A DNA stretch of 64,000 nucleotides, taken from contig NZ_JQLN01000002.1 in assembly GCF_000744225.1 (NCBI RefSeq), positions 1 through 64,000 on the forward strand, read 5' to 3'. Each line of letters begins with the position of its first letter. Position 1 is the stretch's first letter. Origin of the DNA: Kitasatospora mediocidica KCTC 9733. GTDB taxonomy: Bacteria > Actinomycetota > Actinomycetes > Streptomycetales > Streptomycetaceae. The translations under genes and the position numbers were made by a program. The notes beneath the pieces were generated by a model. It was not told where the DNA came from. It searched no databases and worked only from the letters and a program-made list of their open reading frames with translations. Positions 43,323-52,588 of the stretch are shown here, piece after piece.

Positions 43323-43433
43323 CGGGCCGTCGGGGCGTTCCGGCACGGCGGGTTCTGTTCCAGCTCTGTCCCAGAAGGTCCGCCGGCCGGACACTCGTCC
43401 GGAGTGGTCTGTCCGGGTCAGTACGCTTTTGGA

Positions 43434-44714
43434 ATGAACGTTTCGTTGCTGGACGGCTGGTTCCCGTGGGGTGTCCAGCTCGCGGCCGGTGCCGTCCTGC
43501 TGCTGGTGATCGGCTGGCGCGACCGGCGTTGGCGGCTGCGCCGCGCGCCGGTCGCGCTGGTCGTCGCGGTGCTGCTCACGCTGCTCGCCGACCTGCTGGT
43601 GGTGCGGGTGGAGGGGGTCACCGATCCGCTGCCCGTCGCCCTCTGGGTCTGGGCCGGTGCGGCGCTGACGGCACTGACCGTGTTGGTGGTCGGCTGGCGC
43701 GGGGCGCGCTGGTGGCGCCGGGCGCTGGCGCCGATCGCCGCGCTGCTGGCCGTGCTGGCGGGGGCCAACGCGTTGAACGCCGCCACCGGCTACTTCCCCA
43801 CCGTGGACGACGCCATCGGTGAGCTGAGTGGCAGCCCGCTGCCCCAGCAGGTGACCCTCGACCAGCTCGGCTCGCTCACCGGCAAGACCACCACCGGCCG
43901 CATCGTCGAGGTGGACATCCCCGACACCGCCAGCGGCTTCGCCCACCGCCAGGAGCTGGTCTACCTGCCGCCCGCCTGGTTCCGCAGCAAGGCCCGGCCG
44001 AAGCTGCCGGTGCTGGAGATGATCGGCGGCGAGTACTCCGCGCCGGACAACTGGGTGCGAGCCGGGAACGCCGTGCAGACCGCCGACGCCTATGCAGCGC
44101 AGCACGGCGGATTCGCCCCGGTGCTGGTATTCGCCGACGCGACCGGTGGTTTCCGGGTGGACACCGAATGCGTCGACGGCCCCGGCGGGAAGTCCGAGGA
44201 CCATCTGGTGAAGGATATTCCGCCGTATATCGAGAAGACCTTCGGCACGGCCACCGACCCGCACAAGTGGGGCGTGGCCGGCTGGTCGATGGGGGGCACC
44301 TGCGCGGTCGATCTCGCGGTCGAACACCCGAATGTCTTCACGCATTTCGAGGACATCTCCGGCGACCTCGGGCCCAATACCGGGGACAAGCAGCAGACCA
44401 TCGACCAGCTGTACGGCGGCGACGCCGCGGCCTGGGCGGCACACGACCCCATGACGGTCCTGGAGCACCACGCCAAGTACCGCAACGTCTCCGGCTGGTT
44501 CGAGAGCGGGGACCAGGAGGCGCGGCAGACCGCCCAGGCGAAGCAGCTGGACCAGGCCGCCCGCAAGGACGGCATCGCCAGCCGGCAGACCGTCGAACCG
44601 GGCAAGCACGTCTGGCAGTTCGCCTCGACCGCGTTCGCCCAGGCGCTGCCCTGGCTGGCCCAGCAGCTGGGCACCCCGGGGCCGCACGTCAATCCGGCGC
44701 CCGCCAAGGCGTAG
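43434..44714 (+). CDS. Membrane-anchored alpha/beta-hydrolase (esterase D / antigen 85-type)
   Basis: A 426-aa protein from ATG 43434. Four TM helices lie in residues 1-120 (PWGVQLAAGAVLLLVIGW and three further segments), followed by an extracytoplasmic esterase domain. The nucleophile elbow is GWSMGG (about 285), and a His in PGKHVWQFAS is the likely catalytic His. It resembles the putative esterase/mycolyltransferase-like proteins common in actinobacteria; substrate unknown. TACGCT about 7 nt before the ATG may be a -10 of a nearly leaderless transcript. Confidence 0.85.
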   Translation: MNVSLLDGWFPWGVQLAAGAVLLLVIGWRDRRWRLRRAPVALVVAVLLTLLADLLVVRVEGVTDPLPVALWVWAGAALTALTVLVVGWRGARWWRRALAPIAALLAVLAGANALNAATGYFPTVDDAIGELSGSPLPQQVTLDQLGSLTGKTTTGRIVEVDIPDTASGFAHRQELVYLPPAWFRSKARPKLPVLEMIGGEYSAPDNWVRAGNAVQTADAYAAQHGGFAPVLVFADATGGFRVDTECVDGPGGKSEDHLVKDIPPYIEKTFGTATDPHKWGVAGWSMGGTCAVDLAVEHPNVFTHFEDISGDLGPNTGDKQQTIDQLYGGDAAAWAAHDPMTVLEHHAKYRNVSGWFESGDQEARQTAQAKQLDQAARKDGIASRQTVEPGKHVWQFASTAFAQALPWLAQQLGTPGPHVNPAPAKA

Positions 44715-44733
44715 GACGGTCGGTCTAATGCGC

Positions 44734-44763
44734 TGGACCACCCCCTTGCCGAGCGCGTAGCAT
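44734..44763 (+). promoter_or_regulatory. Candidate tmRNA promoter
   Basis: TGGACC (44734-44739), an 18-nt spacer and TAGCAT (44758-44763) lie about 100 nt before the mature tmRNA 5' end. The -35 is weak. Confidence 0.3.
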
Positions 44764-44863
44764 GGGCGCAGCACCACCGGACGGGCTTCCCGACCGGCAG
44801 GCGCCGGTGGGAGACCGCCGGTGACCGCGGGGCGTGACACTCAGGTGTTTGTCAAAAAAACAT

Positions 44864-45233
44864 GGGGATGATCGGTTTCGACAGGGGAAGTCGAAACAGG
44901 AGAAGCGAGCCGAGGAAGCGGTAATGATCTCGTTAACCACCTACCGCAAAAAAATAATCGCCAACACTAAGCGCGATTCCTTCGCGCTCGCTGCCTAAGC
45001 AGCGAGTAGCGTGGTGTCAGACCGGGGAGTTCCCGACCCGGACCCTGGCATAATCTAGGGAACTCAACCGTCCGCCCGGGCTGCGAGGGCGGATGGGAAA
45101 CCAAACAGCAGCTGGGCCTGTTGGCGGCTTGTCCGCGTGACTGCCAGGGCCGAGAAAATCACAGCGGACTGCGCTCGGAGAAGTCCTGAATCCACTCCAC
45201 TGGACCCGGGTTCGATTCCCGGCATCTCCACCA
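44864..45233 (+). ncRNA. ssrA: Transfer-messenger RNA (tmRNA, SsrA)
   Basis: The 5' GGGGATG pairs with 3' CATCTCC, followed by A and encoded CCA (45231-45233). The tRNA-like T-arm reads GGGTTCGATTCCC. The 5' part has the conserved GATGATCGGTTTCGACAGG start. The tag frame at 44960-44998 reads ANTKRDSFALAA then TAA; it is shorter than the usual streptomycete tag because the residues between S and FALAA are missing. With SmpB it frees stalled ribosomes and marks the peptide for proteolysis. All ORFs across it are spurious. Confidence 0.96.
44960..44998 (+). other. tmRNA-encoded proteolysis tag, 12 residues
   Basis: GCC resume codon to TAA gives ANTKRDSFALAA. The C-terminal LAA is the ClpXP-type degron. 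The shortness is noted as a finding. Confidence 0.85.
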
Positions 45234-45247
45234 CCCCATGTACATGC

Positions 45248-45286
45248 AGGCCGCCCTCCGTTCGCGGAGAGGCGGCCTTCGTGTTT
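45248..45286 (+). terminator. Terminator of tmRNA gene
   Basis: AGGCCGCCCTCCG (45248-45260) pairs with CGGAGAGGCGGCCT (45265-45278), with one bulged A and an exceptionally stable TTCG loop. A TCGTGTTTT tail follows. It begins 15 nt after the tmRNA 3' end. Confidence 0.85.
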
Positions 45287-45471
45287 TCCGGGGCAGGCCA
45301 GGCAGCGCCGGTCAGCCGTGCGGTGGGGCGCGGACGAGTGTGACGTGCACCTCCGGCGCGTGGGGAAACGGGACGGGCGTACGCCGGAGGACGTAGGATC
45401 TTCCGTCCGCCGTTTTTCGACGGCGGAAACGCTTTCACCTCTCCACCGCGGGACGTACGACAGGGGGCTCC

Positions 45472-47823
45472 TTGGGCGCGCACGGCACAGCCCAGCAGCA
45501 CGCAGCCGCAATCACCGAGGCCGGCACGCCGCCGGCAGCTACCAGCGACACCACCGCGGACACTCTGCGTGACCGGGAGATCGCCGGGGAGCAACACCAC
45601 CTCGACACCGTCTACCAACGGCTGGAGGAGAAGCTCGCCGAGGCCGAGTACGTCCTGGAGGACGCCGCCAAGCGCGTTCAGGTCGGCACACCCGGCGCGC
45701 TCGCCGAGCGTGACGCGCAGGTCTACCGGGCCGGCACGCACCTGAACCGGCTGAACAGCGAGTTCGAGGACTTCCTGTTCGGCCGGATCGACCTCCAGCA
45801 GGCCGACGCTCCCGAGGAGCACGGCATTCCGTCCTTCACCCCGCTGGACCCGGCCGACCCGACGGTCGCGCAGAGTCTGCACATCGGCCGGCTCGGCGTC
45901 CTCGACGCCGAGTACGGGCCGCTGGTGATCGACTGGCGCGCCCCCGCCGCGGCGCCGTTCTACCGCTCGACCCCGCTGGAGCCGGGCCGCGTGCTGCGCC
46001 GCCGGGTGATCCGTTCCAAGGGCCGCAAGGTGCTCGGCGTCGAGGACGACCTGCTCCGCCCCGACCTCACGCCGACGCTGAACGGCGAGGAGCTCGCGGT
46101 GGTCGGCGACGGCGCCCTGATGGCCTCGCTCGGCCGGGCCCGCAGCCACACCATGCGCGACATCGTCTCCTCCATCCAGAAGGAGCAGGACGAGGTCATC
46201 CGGGCCCCCGCCGCGGGCGCCACGCTGGTCACCGGCGGCCCCGGCACCGGCAAGACCGCCGTCGCGCTGCACCGGGCCGCGTTCCTGCTCTACCAGGACC
46301 GCCGCCGGTACGCCGGCGGCATCCTGGTGGTCAGCCCGACCGCGTTGCTGGTCTCGTACACCGAGGGCGTGCTGCCCTCGCTCGGCGAGGAGGGGCAGGT
46401 CGCCATCCGCGCGGTCGGCAGCCTGGTCGACGGCATCGAGGCGGGCCGCTACGACACGCCCGAGGCGGCGCGGGTCAAGGGCTCGGACCGGATGGTCCAG
46501 CTGCTGCGCCGGGCCGCCCAGGAGGCGCTGGAGATCGGTGCGCCGACCGAGCTGAAGGTGGTCGCCCGCGGCGAGGTGCTGCGGTTGGACGCCGGACGGC
46601 TGCGGGCGGTGCGCGGCAATGTGATCGGCACCACCGGCACGCCGCTGAACCTGCTGCGCCCGCGCGCCCGCCGGCTGCTGCTCGACGCGCTCTGGTCGGA
46701 GGTGGTCCGGCACCTGCCCAGGCCCACCGACCACTACGGCCGCGAGCAGCGCCAGGAGGAGAAGGAGTCCTTCGACGACTACGTCAGCGACGAGGCGTCC
46801 TTCCTGGACTTCCTGGACGCCTGGTGGCCCTCGCTGACGCCGCGCAGGGTGCTCGCGACGCTGCGCCAGCCCAAGCACACCAACCGGATCGCCCGACGCG
46901 GCGTCAGCCCCGAGGAGGCCAAGCTGCTGGCCTCCTCCTGGCGCCACCTGACGGACCGTGGCGAGGGCGCGTTGTCGGCGCACGACGTCGCGCTGATCGA
47001 CGAGCTGCAGCTGCTGCTCGGCGAGCCGGCCCGGCCCCGCAACCGCGAGGTGGACGCCGTCGACCTGCTGAGCGGGCTGGACGAGGTGACCACCTTCGCC
47101 GACCGCAACTCCCGCCAGCGCGACCGGGTGCCGGTGGAGCGGGTCGAATACGCGCACATCATCGTGGACGAGGCGCAGGACCTCACCCCGATGCAGTGGC
47201 GGATGATCGGCAGACGGGCCCGGATGGCCACCTGGACGATCGTCGGCGACCCCGCGCAGAGCTCCTGGCCGTTCCCGCAGGAGGCGCAGTCGGCGCTGGA
47301 CCAGGTGCTCGCGGGCAAGCCGCGTCGCCGGTTCACGCTGACCGTCAACTACCGCAACCCGGCCGAGATCGCGGATGTCGCGGCCAAGGTGCTGGCGCTG
47401 GCCGCGCCCGGCACGCCGTCGCCGCGTGCGGTCCGCTCCACCGGCATGGAGCCGCGGTTCGCCGCCGTCGTCTCGCCGGAACCGGAGGCCTTCGCCGCCG
47501 CGGCCCGCGCCGAACTCACCCGGCTGCTGGCCGAGGTGGACGGCACGGTGGCCATCGTGGTGCCGATGGACCGCCGGGCGGAGGCCGCCGGCTGGATCGA
47601 GGGTCTGGGCGAACGCGCGGTGGCGCTGGGCAGCTTGGAGGCCAAGGGCCTGGAGTACGACGCGACGGTGGTCGCCGACCCGACCGGGATCGCCGGCGAG
47701 TCCGAGGCCGGCCTGCGCGTCCTGTACGTCGCGCTGACCCGCGCGACCCAGCGGCTGACCGTGCTCTCGGGCCCGGACGACCTGCCCGACGCGGACGGTG
47801 TGCCCGCGCTGCTGCTCGGCTGA
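45472..47823 (+). CDS. helD: HelD-like ATPase/helicase (UvrD superfamily), RNA polymerase recycling
   Basis: A 783-aa SF1 protein; TTG 45472 is the only plausible start before the homology. The N-terminal antiparallel coiled coil (about 35-115: HLDTVYQRLEEKLAEAEYVLEDAAKR) is the arm that enters the RNA polymerase secondary channel in HelD. HelD core features are Walker A GGPGTGKTAVAL (about 254) and Walker B IIVDEAQDLTPMQW (about 563). The C-terminal motif is LYVALTRATQRLTVLS. In actinobacteria HelD releases stalled RNA polymerase and some copies give rifampicin tolerance. No rifampicin-associated element was seen upstream. Confidence 0.92.
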   Translation: MGAHGTAQQHAAAITEAGTPPAATSDTTADTLRDREIAGEQHHLDTVYQRLEEKLAEAEYVLEDAAKRVQVGTPGALAERDAQVYRAGTHLNRLNSEFEDFLFGRIDLQQADAPEEHGIPSFTPLDPADPTVAQSLHIGRLGVLDAEYGPLVIDWRAPAAAPFYRSTPLEPGRVLRRRVIRSKGRKVLGVEDDLLRPDLTPTLNGEELAVVGDGALMASLGRARSHTMRDIVSSIQKEQDEVIRAPAAGATLVTGGPGTGKTAVALHRAAFLLYQDRRRYAGGILVVSPTALLVSYTEGVLPSLGEEGQVAIRAVGSLVDGIEAGRYDTPEAARVKGSDRMVQLLRRAAQEALEIGAPTELKVVARGEVLRLDAGRLRAVRGNVIGTTGTPLNLLRPRARRLLLDALWSEVVRHLPRPTDHYGREQRQEEKESFDDYVSDEASFLDFLDAWWPSLTPRRVLATLRQPKHTNRIARRGVSPEEAKLLASSWRHLTDRGEGALSAHDVALIDELQLLLGEPARPRNREVDAVDLLSGLDEVTTFADRNSRQRDRVPVERVEYAHIIVDEAQDLTPMQWRMIGRRARMATWTIVGDPAQSSWPFPQEAQSALDQVLAGKPRRRFTLTVNYRNPAEIADVAAKVLALAAPGTPSPRAVRSTGMEPRFAAVVSPEPEAFAAAARAELTRLLAEVDGTVAIVVPMDRRAEAAGWIEGLGERAVALGSLEAKGLEYDATVVADPTGIAGESEAGLRVLYVALTRATQRLTVLSGPDDLPDADGVPALLLG

Positions 47824-47847
47824 CCGGCCCGGGCTGAGCGCCCGTCA

Positions 47848-47886
47848 ACGACCGAGGCCCCCACCGGTGGTGGGGGCCTCGGTCGT
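47848..47886 (+). terminator. Terminator of helD
   Basis: An 18-bp perfect stem (47848-47865 with 47869-47886) with a 3-nt loop lies 25 nt after the helD stop. No T-run. Confidence 0.8.
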
Positions 47887-48229
47887 ACGTTGGTGACACC
47901 GACCCGCCATGCTCGCCTCGCGGCAAGTGGTCGCTCGAAGCGACTAAGGTTGGGCCCGGGGGCTTGGATCGAGCCGGTGTCCCGTCCAATGTAACTCATC
48001 GGCCCCGCGAGGCAATCCCGTGCGGCAGATTCTTCGGGTGAACCACCAGTCGGCAGGAACCTGTGTTGTCGGTTCCCTGCAACCAGCGAAAGTTATTTCT
48101 GGCTACCGCCTGGTAGGTGCGACGATCGAGGCCTACGATGCGCAGGGCGTCGCTTCAACACTTTGTTGCAGGATTCTGTGTTGGGCGGCCTGGCCTGCAC
48201 ATACCTCAGTGGACGGAAGAAGGACGTCG
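47887..48229 (+). promoter_or_regulatory. Upstream region of malic enzyme gene
   Basis: This 343-nt stretch has no convincing gene. It holds an imperfect inverted repeat (GGCAGGAACC ... GGTTCCCTGC, around 48053-48080), a small hairpin CTACC-GCCT-GGTAG, TACGAT at 48134-48139 as a possible -10, and the palindrome CAACA-CTT-TGTTG at 48156-48168. Any of these could control malic enzyme expression; none is recognised with certainty. Confidence 0.35.
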
Positions 48230-49705
48230 ATGGCGACGGTGCCCAGTGTCTCCAACTCGATCACGGTGCGACTGGAGGTCCCGGCCACCGGGAACGCCGT
48301 CAGTTCCATCACCACCGCCGTGGAGTCCTCCGGTGGTTCGGTGACCGGCCTGGACGTCACCGCCTCGGGCCTGGAGGCCCTGCGGATCGACGTCACCGTG
48401 GCGGCCGCCTCGGTCGCGCACGGGGAGGAGATCGTCGAGAAGCTGCGCGCGATCGACGGTGTGGCGATCGGCAAGGTCTCCGACCGTACGTTCCTGATGC
48501 ACCTCGGCGGCAAGATCGAGATGTCCTCGAAGCTGCCGATCCGCAACCGTGACGACCTCTCGATGATCTACACCCCCGGTGTCGCACGGGTCTGCATGGC
48601 GATCGCCGAGAACCCCGAGGACGCCCGCCGGCTGACCATCAAGCGCAACAGCGTCGCGGTGGTCACCGACGGCTCGGCCGTGCTGGGCCTGGGCAACATC
48701 GGCCCGATGGCCGCGCTGCCGGTGATGGAGGGCAAGGCGGCGCTGTTCAAGCGCTTCGCCAACATCGACGCCTGGCCGATCTGCCTGGACACCCAGGACA
48801 GCGACGAGATCGTGGCGATCGTCAAGGCGATCGCCCCCGGCTTCGCCGGTATCAACCTGGAGGACATCTCCGCGCCGCGCTGCTTCGAGATCGAGGCCCG
48901 GCTGCGCGAGGCGCTGGACATCCCGGTCTTCCACGACGACCAGCACGGCACCGCGATCGTCGTGCTCGCCGCGCTCACCAACGCGCTGCGGGTGGTCGGC
49001 AAGGACATCGCCGACGTCCGCGTGGTGATGTCCGGCGCCGGCGCGGCCGGTACCGCCATCCTCAAGCTGCTGCTGGACGCCGGCGTCGAGCACGCCACCG
49101 TCGCGGACGTCCGCGGTGTGGTCCACAGCGGCCGTGAGGACCTCAACGAGTCGCTGCGCTGGATCGCCGAGCACACCAACCGCTCGGGCCGCACCGGCAG
49201 CCTCAAGGAGGCCGTCCGCGACGCCGACGTCTTCATCGGCGTCTCGGCCCCCAACGTCCTGGACGGCGACGACATCGCCTCGATGGCCGACAACGCGATC
49301 GTCTTCGCGCTGGCCAACCCGGACCCCGAGGTCGACCCGGCGGTGGCCCGGCAGACCGCCGCCGTGGTGGCGACCGGCCGCAGCGACTTCCCCAACCAGA
49401 TCAACAACGTGCTGGTCTTCCCCGGCGTCTTCCGCGGCCTGCTGGACGCGCAGAGCCGCACGGTCAACAGCGAGATGATGATCGCCGCCGCCCGCGCGCT
49501 TGCCGCCACCGTGCTGGACGACCAGCTCAACGCCAACTACATCATCCCCAGCGTCTTCCACCCGGACGTGGCCAAGACCGTCGCCGCGGCCGTCCGTGAC
49601 GCCGCCCTGGCGGCCGGTGGCTCGGGCGACCGGGTCCCCGACCGGCCCACCCCGGGCATCGTCGGCACGCTCGACACGGCGGCCTTCCCGGTCGTCAAGC
49701 TCTAG
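48230..49705 (+). CDS. Malic enzyme with N-terminal ACT domain
   Basis: A 491-aa enzyme from ATG 48230. An ACT regulatory domain occupies about 8-85 (ITVRLEVPATGNAVSSITTAV). The malic domain has DLSMIYTPGVARVCMAIAENP (about 106-126) and VFHDDQHGTAIVVLAALTNA (about 235), and the Rossmann motif is VVMSGAGAAGTAIL (about 265). It decarboxylates malate to pyruvate, feeding pyruvate and NAD(P)H. Location beside hup and murA matches the NAD-type malic enzyme of S. coelicolor; cofactor use cannot be proved from sequence. Confidence 0.95.
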   Translation: MATVPSVSNSITVRLEVPATGNAVSSITTAVESSGGSVTGLDVTASGLEALRIDVTVAAASVAHGEEIVEKLRAIDGVAIGKVSDRTFLMHLGGKIEMSSKLPIRNRDDLSMIYTPGVARVCMAIAENPEDARRLTIKRNSVAVVTDGSAVLGLGNIGPMAALPVMEGKAALFKRFANIDAWPICLDTQDSDEIVAIVKAIAPGFAGINLEDISAPRCFEIEARLREALDIPVFHDDQHGTAIVVLAALTNALRVVGKDIADVRVVMSGAGAAGTAILKLLLDAGVEHATVADVRGVVHSGREDLNESLRWIAEHTNRSGRTGSLKEAVRDADVFIGVSAPNVLDGDDIASMADNAIVFALANPDPEVDPAVARQTAAVVATGRSDFPNQINNVLVFPGVFRGLLDAQSRTVNSEMMIAAARALAATVLDDQLNANYIIPSVFHPDVAKTVAAAVRDAALAAGGSGDRVPDRPTPGIVGTLDTAAFPVVKL

Positions 49706-49723
49706 TGCCTGACACGGCACTAG
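49702..49723 (+). terminator. Hairpin overlapping the malic enzyme stop codon
   Basis: CTAGTGCC (49702-49709) and GGCACTAG (49716-49723) form an 8-bp stem that includes the TAG stop. A larger hairpin follows 56 nt later. Confidence 0.4.
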
Positions 49724-49779
49724 GCAGGCCGGCGGACGGCCTGGTGTCATAGGCCGTCAGGGGCGCGATTCGCGTCGTC

Positions 49780-49821
49780 AGGGGCGGTATTCGGTCGATC
49801 GCGTGGCCGAATACCGCCCCT
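49780..49821 (+). terminator. Long hairpin after malic enzyme
   Basis: A 15-bp perfect stem (49780-49794 with 49807-49821) has a 12-nt loop and is a likely terminator. The 564-nt gap 49706-50269 before hup also contains a 6-bp hairpin at 49844-49860. It has a weak promoter-like pair, TTGTCA (49879-49884) and TAGCCC (49901-49906). No gene is supported in the gap. Confidence 0.65.
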
Positions 49822-50269
49822 ACCCGTGCCGACCTGGTGTGAACCCTTGCGACACAAGGGGAAGGGGCGTGTTTGGGCTTGTCACCGTCAGGGCGTACGG
49901 TAGCCCTGCACGGGGCAGGCGTGTCCGACAAGTACGGAACGTCCCCCAACCACTCGGCGAGTCGTTCCCGGTCGCCACCCCTGCCGGTCCGCCGGCGCCG
50001 ATGGAGCGTCACGGCTGTGTCGGGAGGGTGTTGTTCGGGGCGAACGGCCGAGGGCCGATTGGCTTTCTCAGGGCCGATAAGGGCAGGATTCGTACCCAGG
50101 CGGGCATGTGGCAGGACTGACACAGTGCGAGGCTCGGGACACGAGCCCGGCTCCTACCGCCAGCCGCCTGAATGAGCACAGTGTGCGGACCAGCGGCCCA
50201 GCCGGGTGCCTCCGGAGGGACGACCGATGGGGCCCCGCACACCGCAACGAACAGACCACAGGAGTACAC

Positions 50270-50551
50270 ATGAACCGCAGTGAGCTGGTGGCCGCTCTGT
50301 CCGAGCGCGCCGAGGTGACCCGCAAGGACGCCGACGCCGTGCTGGCGGCCTTTGCCGAGGTCGTCGGCGAGGTCGTTGCGAAGGGCGACGAGAAGGTCAC
50401 CATCCCCGGTTTCCTGACCTTCGAGCGCACCCACCGCGCCGCGCGTACCGCGCGCAACCCGCAGACCGGTGAGCCGATCCAGATCGCGGCCGGCTTCAGC
50501 GCCAAGGTGAGCGCCGGTTCGAAGCTCAAGGAAGCTGCCAAGGGCAACTGA
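50270..50551 (+). CDS. hup: DNA-binding protein HU
   Basis: A 93-aa HU from ATG 50270 with a CAGGAG site. MNRSELVAALSERAEVTRKDADAVL leads into VTIPGFLTFERTHRAARTARNPQTGEPIQIAAG, the DNA-bending arm with the intercalating Pro. It lacks the long Lys/Ala-rich tail of the second streptomycete HU (HupS) and so corresponds to the vegetative HupA type. It has its own terminator. Confidence 0.97.
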   Translation: MNRSELVAALSERAEVTRKDADAVLAAFAEVVGEVVAKGDEKVTIPGFLTFERTHRAARTARNPQTGEPIQIAAGFSAKVSAGSKLKEAAKGN

Positions 50552-50569
50552 TCGCAGCTGATCGAAACT

Positions 50570-50605
50570 GAGCGGGGGCGGTCCTTCCGGGGACCGCCCC
50601 CGCTC
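50570..50605 (+). terminator. Terminator of hup
   Basis: A 15-bp perfect stem (50570-50584 with 50591-50605) with a TTCCGG loop lies 18 nt after the hup stop. Confidence 0.85.
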
Positions 50606-50636
50606 TGTCGTCTCCGCTGCCGTAGGGTCGGGAAGC

Positions 50637-51311
50637 ATGCGTGTACTGGTCCTGGAGGACGATCCCGAGCTGGGTCCGGTGATAGCCGACGGGCTGCGGC
50701 AGGCCGGATTCGCCGTCGACCTGGCCGCCGACCTGGCCGAGGCCGACCTCAAGCTCGACGTCAACGGCTACGACTGCCTGGTCGCCGACCGCGGGTTGCC
50801 GGACGGCGACGCGCTCACCCTGGTCGCGGCCCGCCGCCGGGCCGGCTGGACCCGCCCGGTGCTGATGCTCACCGCGCTGGACGCGGTGGCCGACCGGGTC
50901 GCCGGTTTCGAGCACGGCGCCGACGACTACCTGGTCAAGCCGTTCGCCGCGGCCGAGCTGGCAGCCCGGGTGCGCAACCTCTGCCGCCGCCCCGAGCCCG
51001 CCAAGCTGCCGCAGCTGCGGATCGGCGACCTGGAACTCGACCTGCAGCGCCGCCGGGTCACCCGGGGCGGGGTGCTCTTCTCGCTGACCGCCAAGGAGTT
51101 CGCGGTCCTCGAAGTGCTGATGCTCCAGGCCGGCACGGTGGTCACCCGCAGCCGGCTGATCGAGAGCTGTTGGGACGAGCGCTGCGAGCCGATGTCCAAC
51201 GTCGTCGACGTGCTGATCCGTCAGCTGCGCCGCAGGCTCGGCAGCCCGGACCTGATCGAGACCGTCCGAGGGGTCGGCTACCGGCTGGCCGACCCCGTAC
51301 AGCGGCCGTGA
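50637..51311 (+). CDS. OmpR-family response regulator
   Basis: A 224-aa regulator from ATG 50637. The receiver has EDD at 7-9, phospho-Asp51 in CLVADRGLPDGD and Lys in YLVKPFAAAE. The winged-helix domain ends VRGVGYRLADP. It overlaps the following kinase gene by 4 nt (GTGA), so the pair is translationally coupled. The signal and target genes are unknown. Confidence 0.94.
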   Translation: MRVLVLEDDPELGPVIADGLRQAGFAVDLAADLAEADLKLDVNGYDCLVADRGLPDGDALTLVAARRRAGWTRPVLMLTALDAVADRVAGFEHGADDYLVKPFAAAELAARVRNLCRRPEPAKLPQLRIGDLELDLQRRRVTRGGVLFSLTAKEFAVLEVLMLQAGTVVTRSRLIESCWDERCEPMSNVVDVLIRQLRRRLGSPDLIETVRGVGYRLADPVQRP

Positions 51312-52588
51312 GCGGCACTCCCGCCACCGCGCGGCTGCGGCGGCTGCGCTGGACCCTCACCCTGCTCTTCGCCGCCACCACGGCCGGCTGCCTGCTGGTG
51401 CTCGCCACCCTCGCCGCCCAGATCGACGCGCACTCGCGCGCCCGCGAGCTGGACAGCGACGCCGGCCGGCGGGCCGGCGGGCTGGCCCGCACGCTCTGGT
51501 ACGACAACGACACGCTCAACGTCGAGCCGCTGTCGGACGACGAGCTCGCGGTCGGGGCCGACGTGCTGGGCGCCGTGCAGGGCGATCCGGCCGGCGGGCC
51601 GCCGCTGATCCGCTGGTCCCGTCCCGGGCCCGACCGGCTGCCCTCACCGGCCCTGCTGGGCCGGATCTGGACGCAGCTCCAGGCGACCCAGGGGAGCCTG
51701 CTGGTGACCGGCCCCAGCAGCACCGGGCGGGAGATCCGCTGGGCCGTCGCGCCGGTCTGGGAGGGGGACACCGTCGGTGCCGCGGTGATCGTCGGCGACG
51801 ACCCCGCGCAGAGCCGGCTGGACCACGACCGGCTGGTGCGCTGGGTGGCCCTGGGCTGCTCGGCCCTGGTGCTGGCGGCGGCGGCGATGGGCCACCTGCT
51901 GTCCGGCCGGGCGATGCGACCCGCGTTGCTCGCGCTGGAGCAGCAGGAGCAGTTCCTCGCCGAGGCCGCGCACGAGCTGCGGACCCCGCTGGCCACCCTG
52001 CGGCTGGCCGTGGAGCGGGGCGCCGCCACGCCCGAGCGGGCTCCCGCGGCGCTGGAGGAGGCGATCCGGCTGACCGACCGGCTGGCCCGGCTGGTGACCG
52101 GCCTGCTGGCCCGGGCCCGGATCGAGGCGGGCACCCAGCACCTGGAGCTGACGCCGCTTCGGCTGGACCAGCTGGTGGAACAGGCGGTGGCGGAGTTGCC
52201 GGCGCACTCCACGGTGGCCGTCCTGGAGCCGGCCGAGCCGGTGGTGGTGCGCGGCGATCCGGAGCTGCTGGCCCAGGCGGTGCGCAACCTGGTGGAGAAC
52301 GCGCTGCGGCACGGCGGCGGCACGCCGGTCACGGTGACCACCGCGCCGGGCCTGGTGATCGTGCGGGACACCGGTCCCGGGGTGCCGGCCGAGCGGCGCG
52401 AGGAGATCTTCCGGCGGGGCGTCACCGGGGGGCCCGCGGAGGGCGCGAGCGGCGCGGGGACGGGCACCGGGCTGGCCATCGTCCGCTGGGTGGCGGGCCT
52501 GCACGGCGGCAGCGCGCGGGTGCTGGAGGCACCGGGCGGTGGTCTGCAGGCCGAACTCAGGCTCCCGCCGTACACCCCGGGGGAGTGA
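51308..52588 (+). CDS. Sensor histidine kinase
   Basis: A 426-aa kinase from GTG 51308. TM1 is at about 12-36 (WTLTLLFAATTAGCLLVLATLAA), a sensor loop of ~140 residues follows, and TM2 is at about 178-198 (VALGCSALVLAAAAMGHLL). HisKA has His in EAAHELRTPLATL (about 221). The ATPase domain shows NLVENALRHGGG, DTGPGVP and GTGTGLAIVRW. Partner of the regulator encoded immediately upstream. Confidence 0.94.
   Translation: MSGTPATARLRRLRWTLTLLFAATTAGCLLVLATLAAQIDAHSRARELDSDAGRRAGGLARTLWYDNDTLNVEPLSDDELAVGADVLGAVQGDPAGGPPLIRWSRPGPDRLPSPALLGRIWTQLQATQGSLLVTGPSSTGREIRWAVAPVWEGDTVGAAVIVGDDPAQSRLDHDRLVRWVALGCSALVLAAAAMGHLLSGRAMRPALLALEQQEQFLAEAAHELRTPLATLRLAVERGAATPERAPAALEEAIRLTDRLARLVTGLLARARIEAGTQHLELTPLRLDQLVEQAVAELPAHSTVAVLEPAEPVVVRGDPELLAQAVRNLVENALRHGGGTPVTVTTAPGLVIVRDTGPGVPAERREEIFRRGVTGGPAEGASGAGTGTGLAIVRWVAGLHGGSARVLEAPGGGLQAELRLPPYTPGE

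Noticed and set aside
45234..45471. Rifampicin-associated element upstream of the HelD-like gene
   Set aside because: No GGGGCTTGC inverted repeat was found in the gap.
49803..50175. Plus-strand ORFs between malic enzyme and hup
   Set aside because: Translations are Arg/Ser/Gly-rich with no ribosome site or family; the region carries hairpins and hup upstream sequence.
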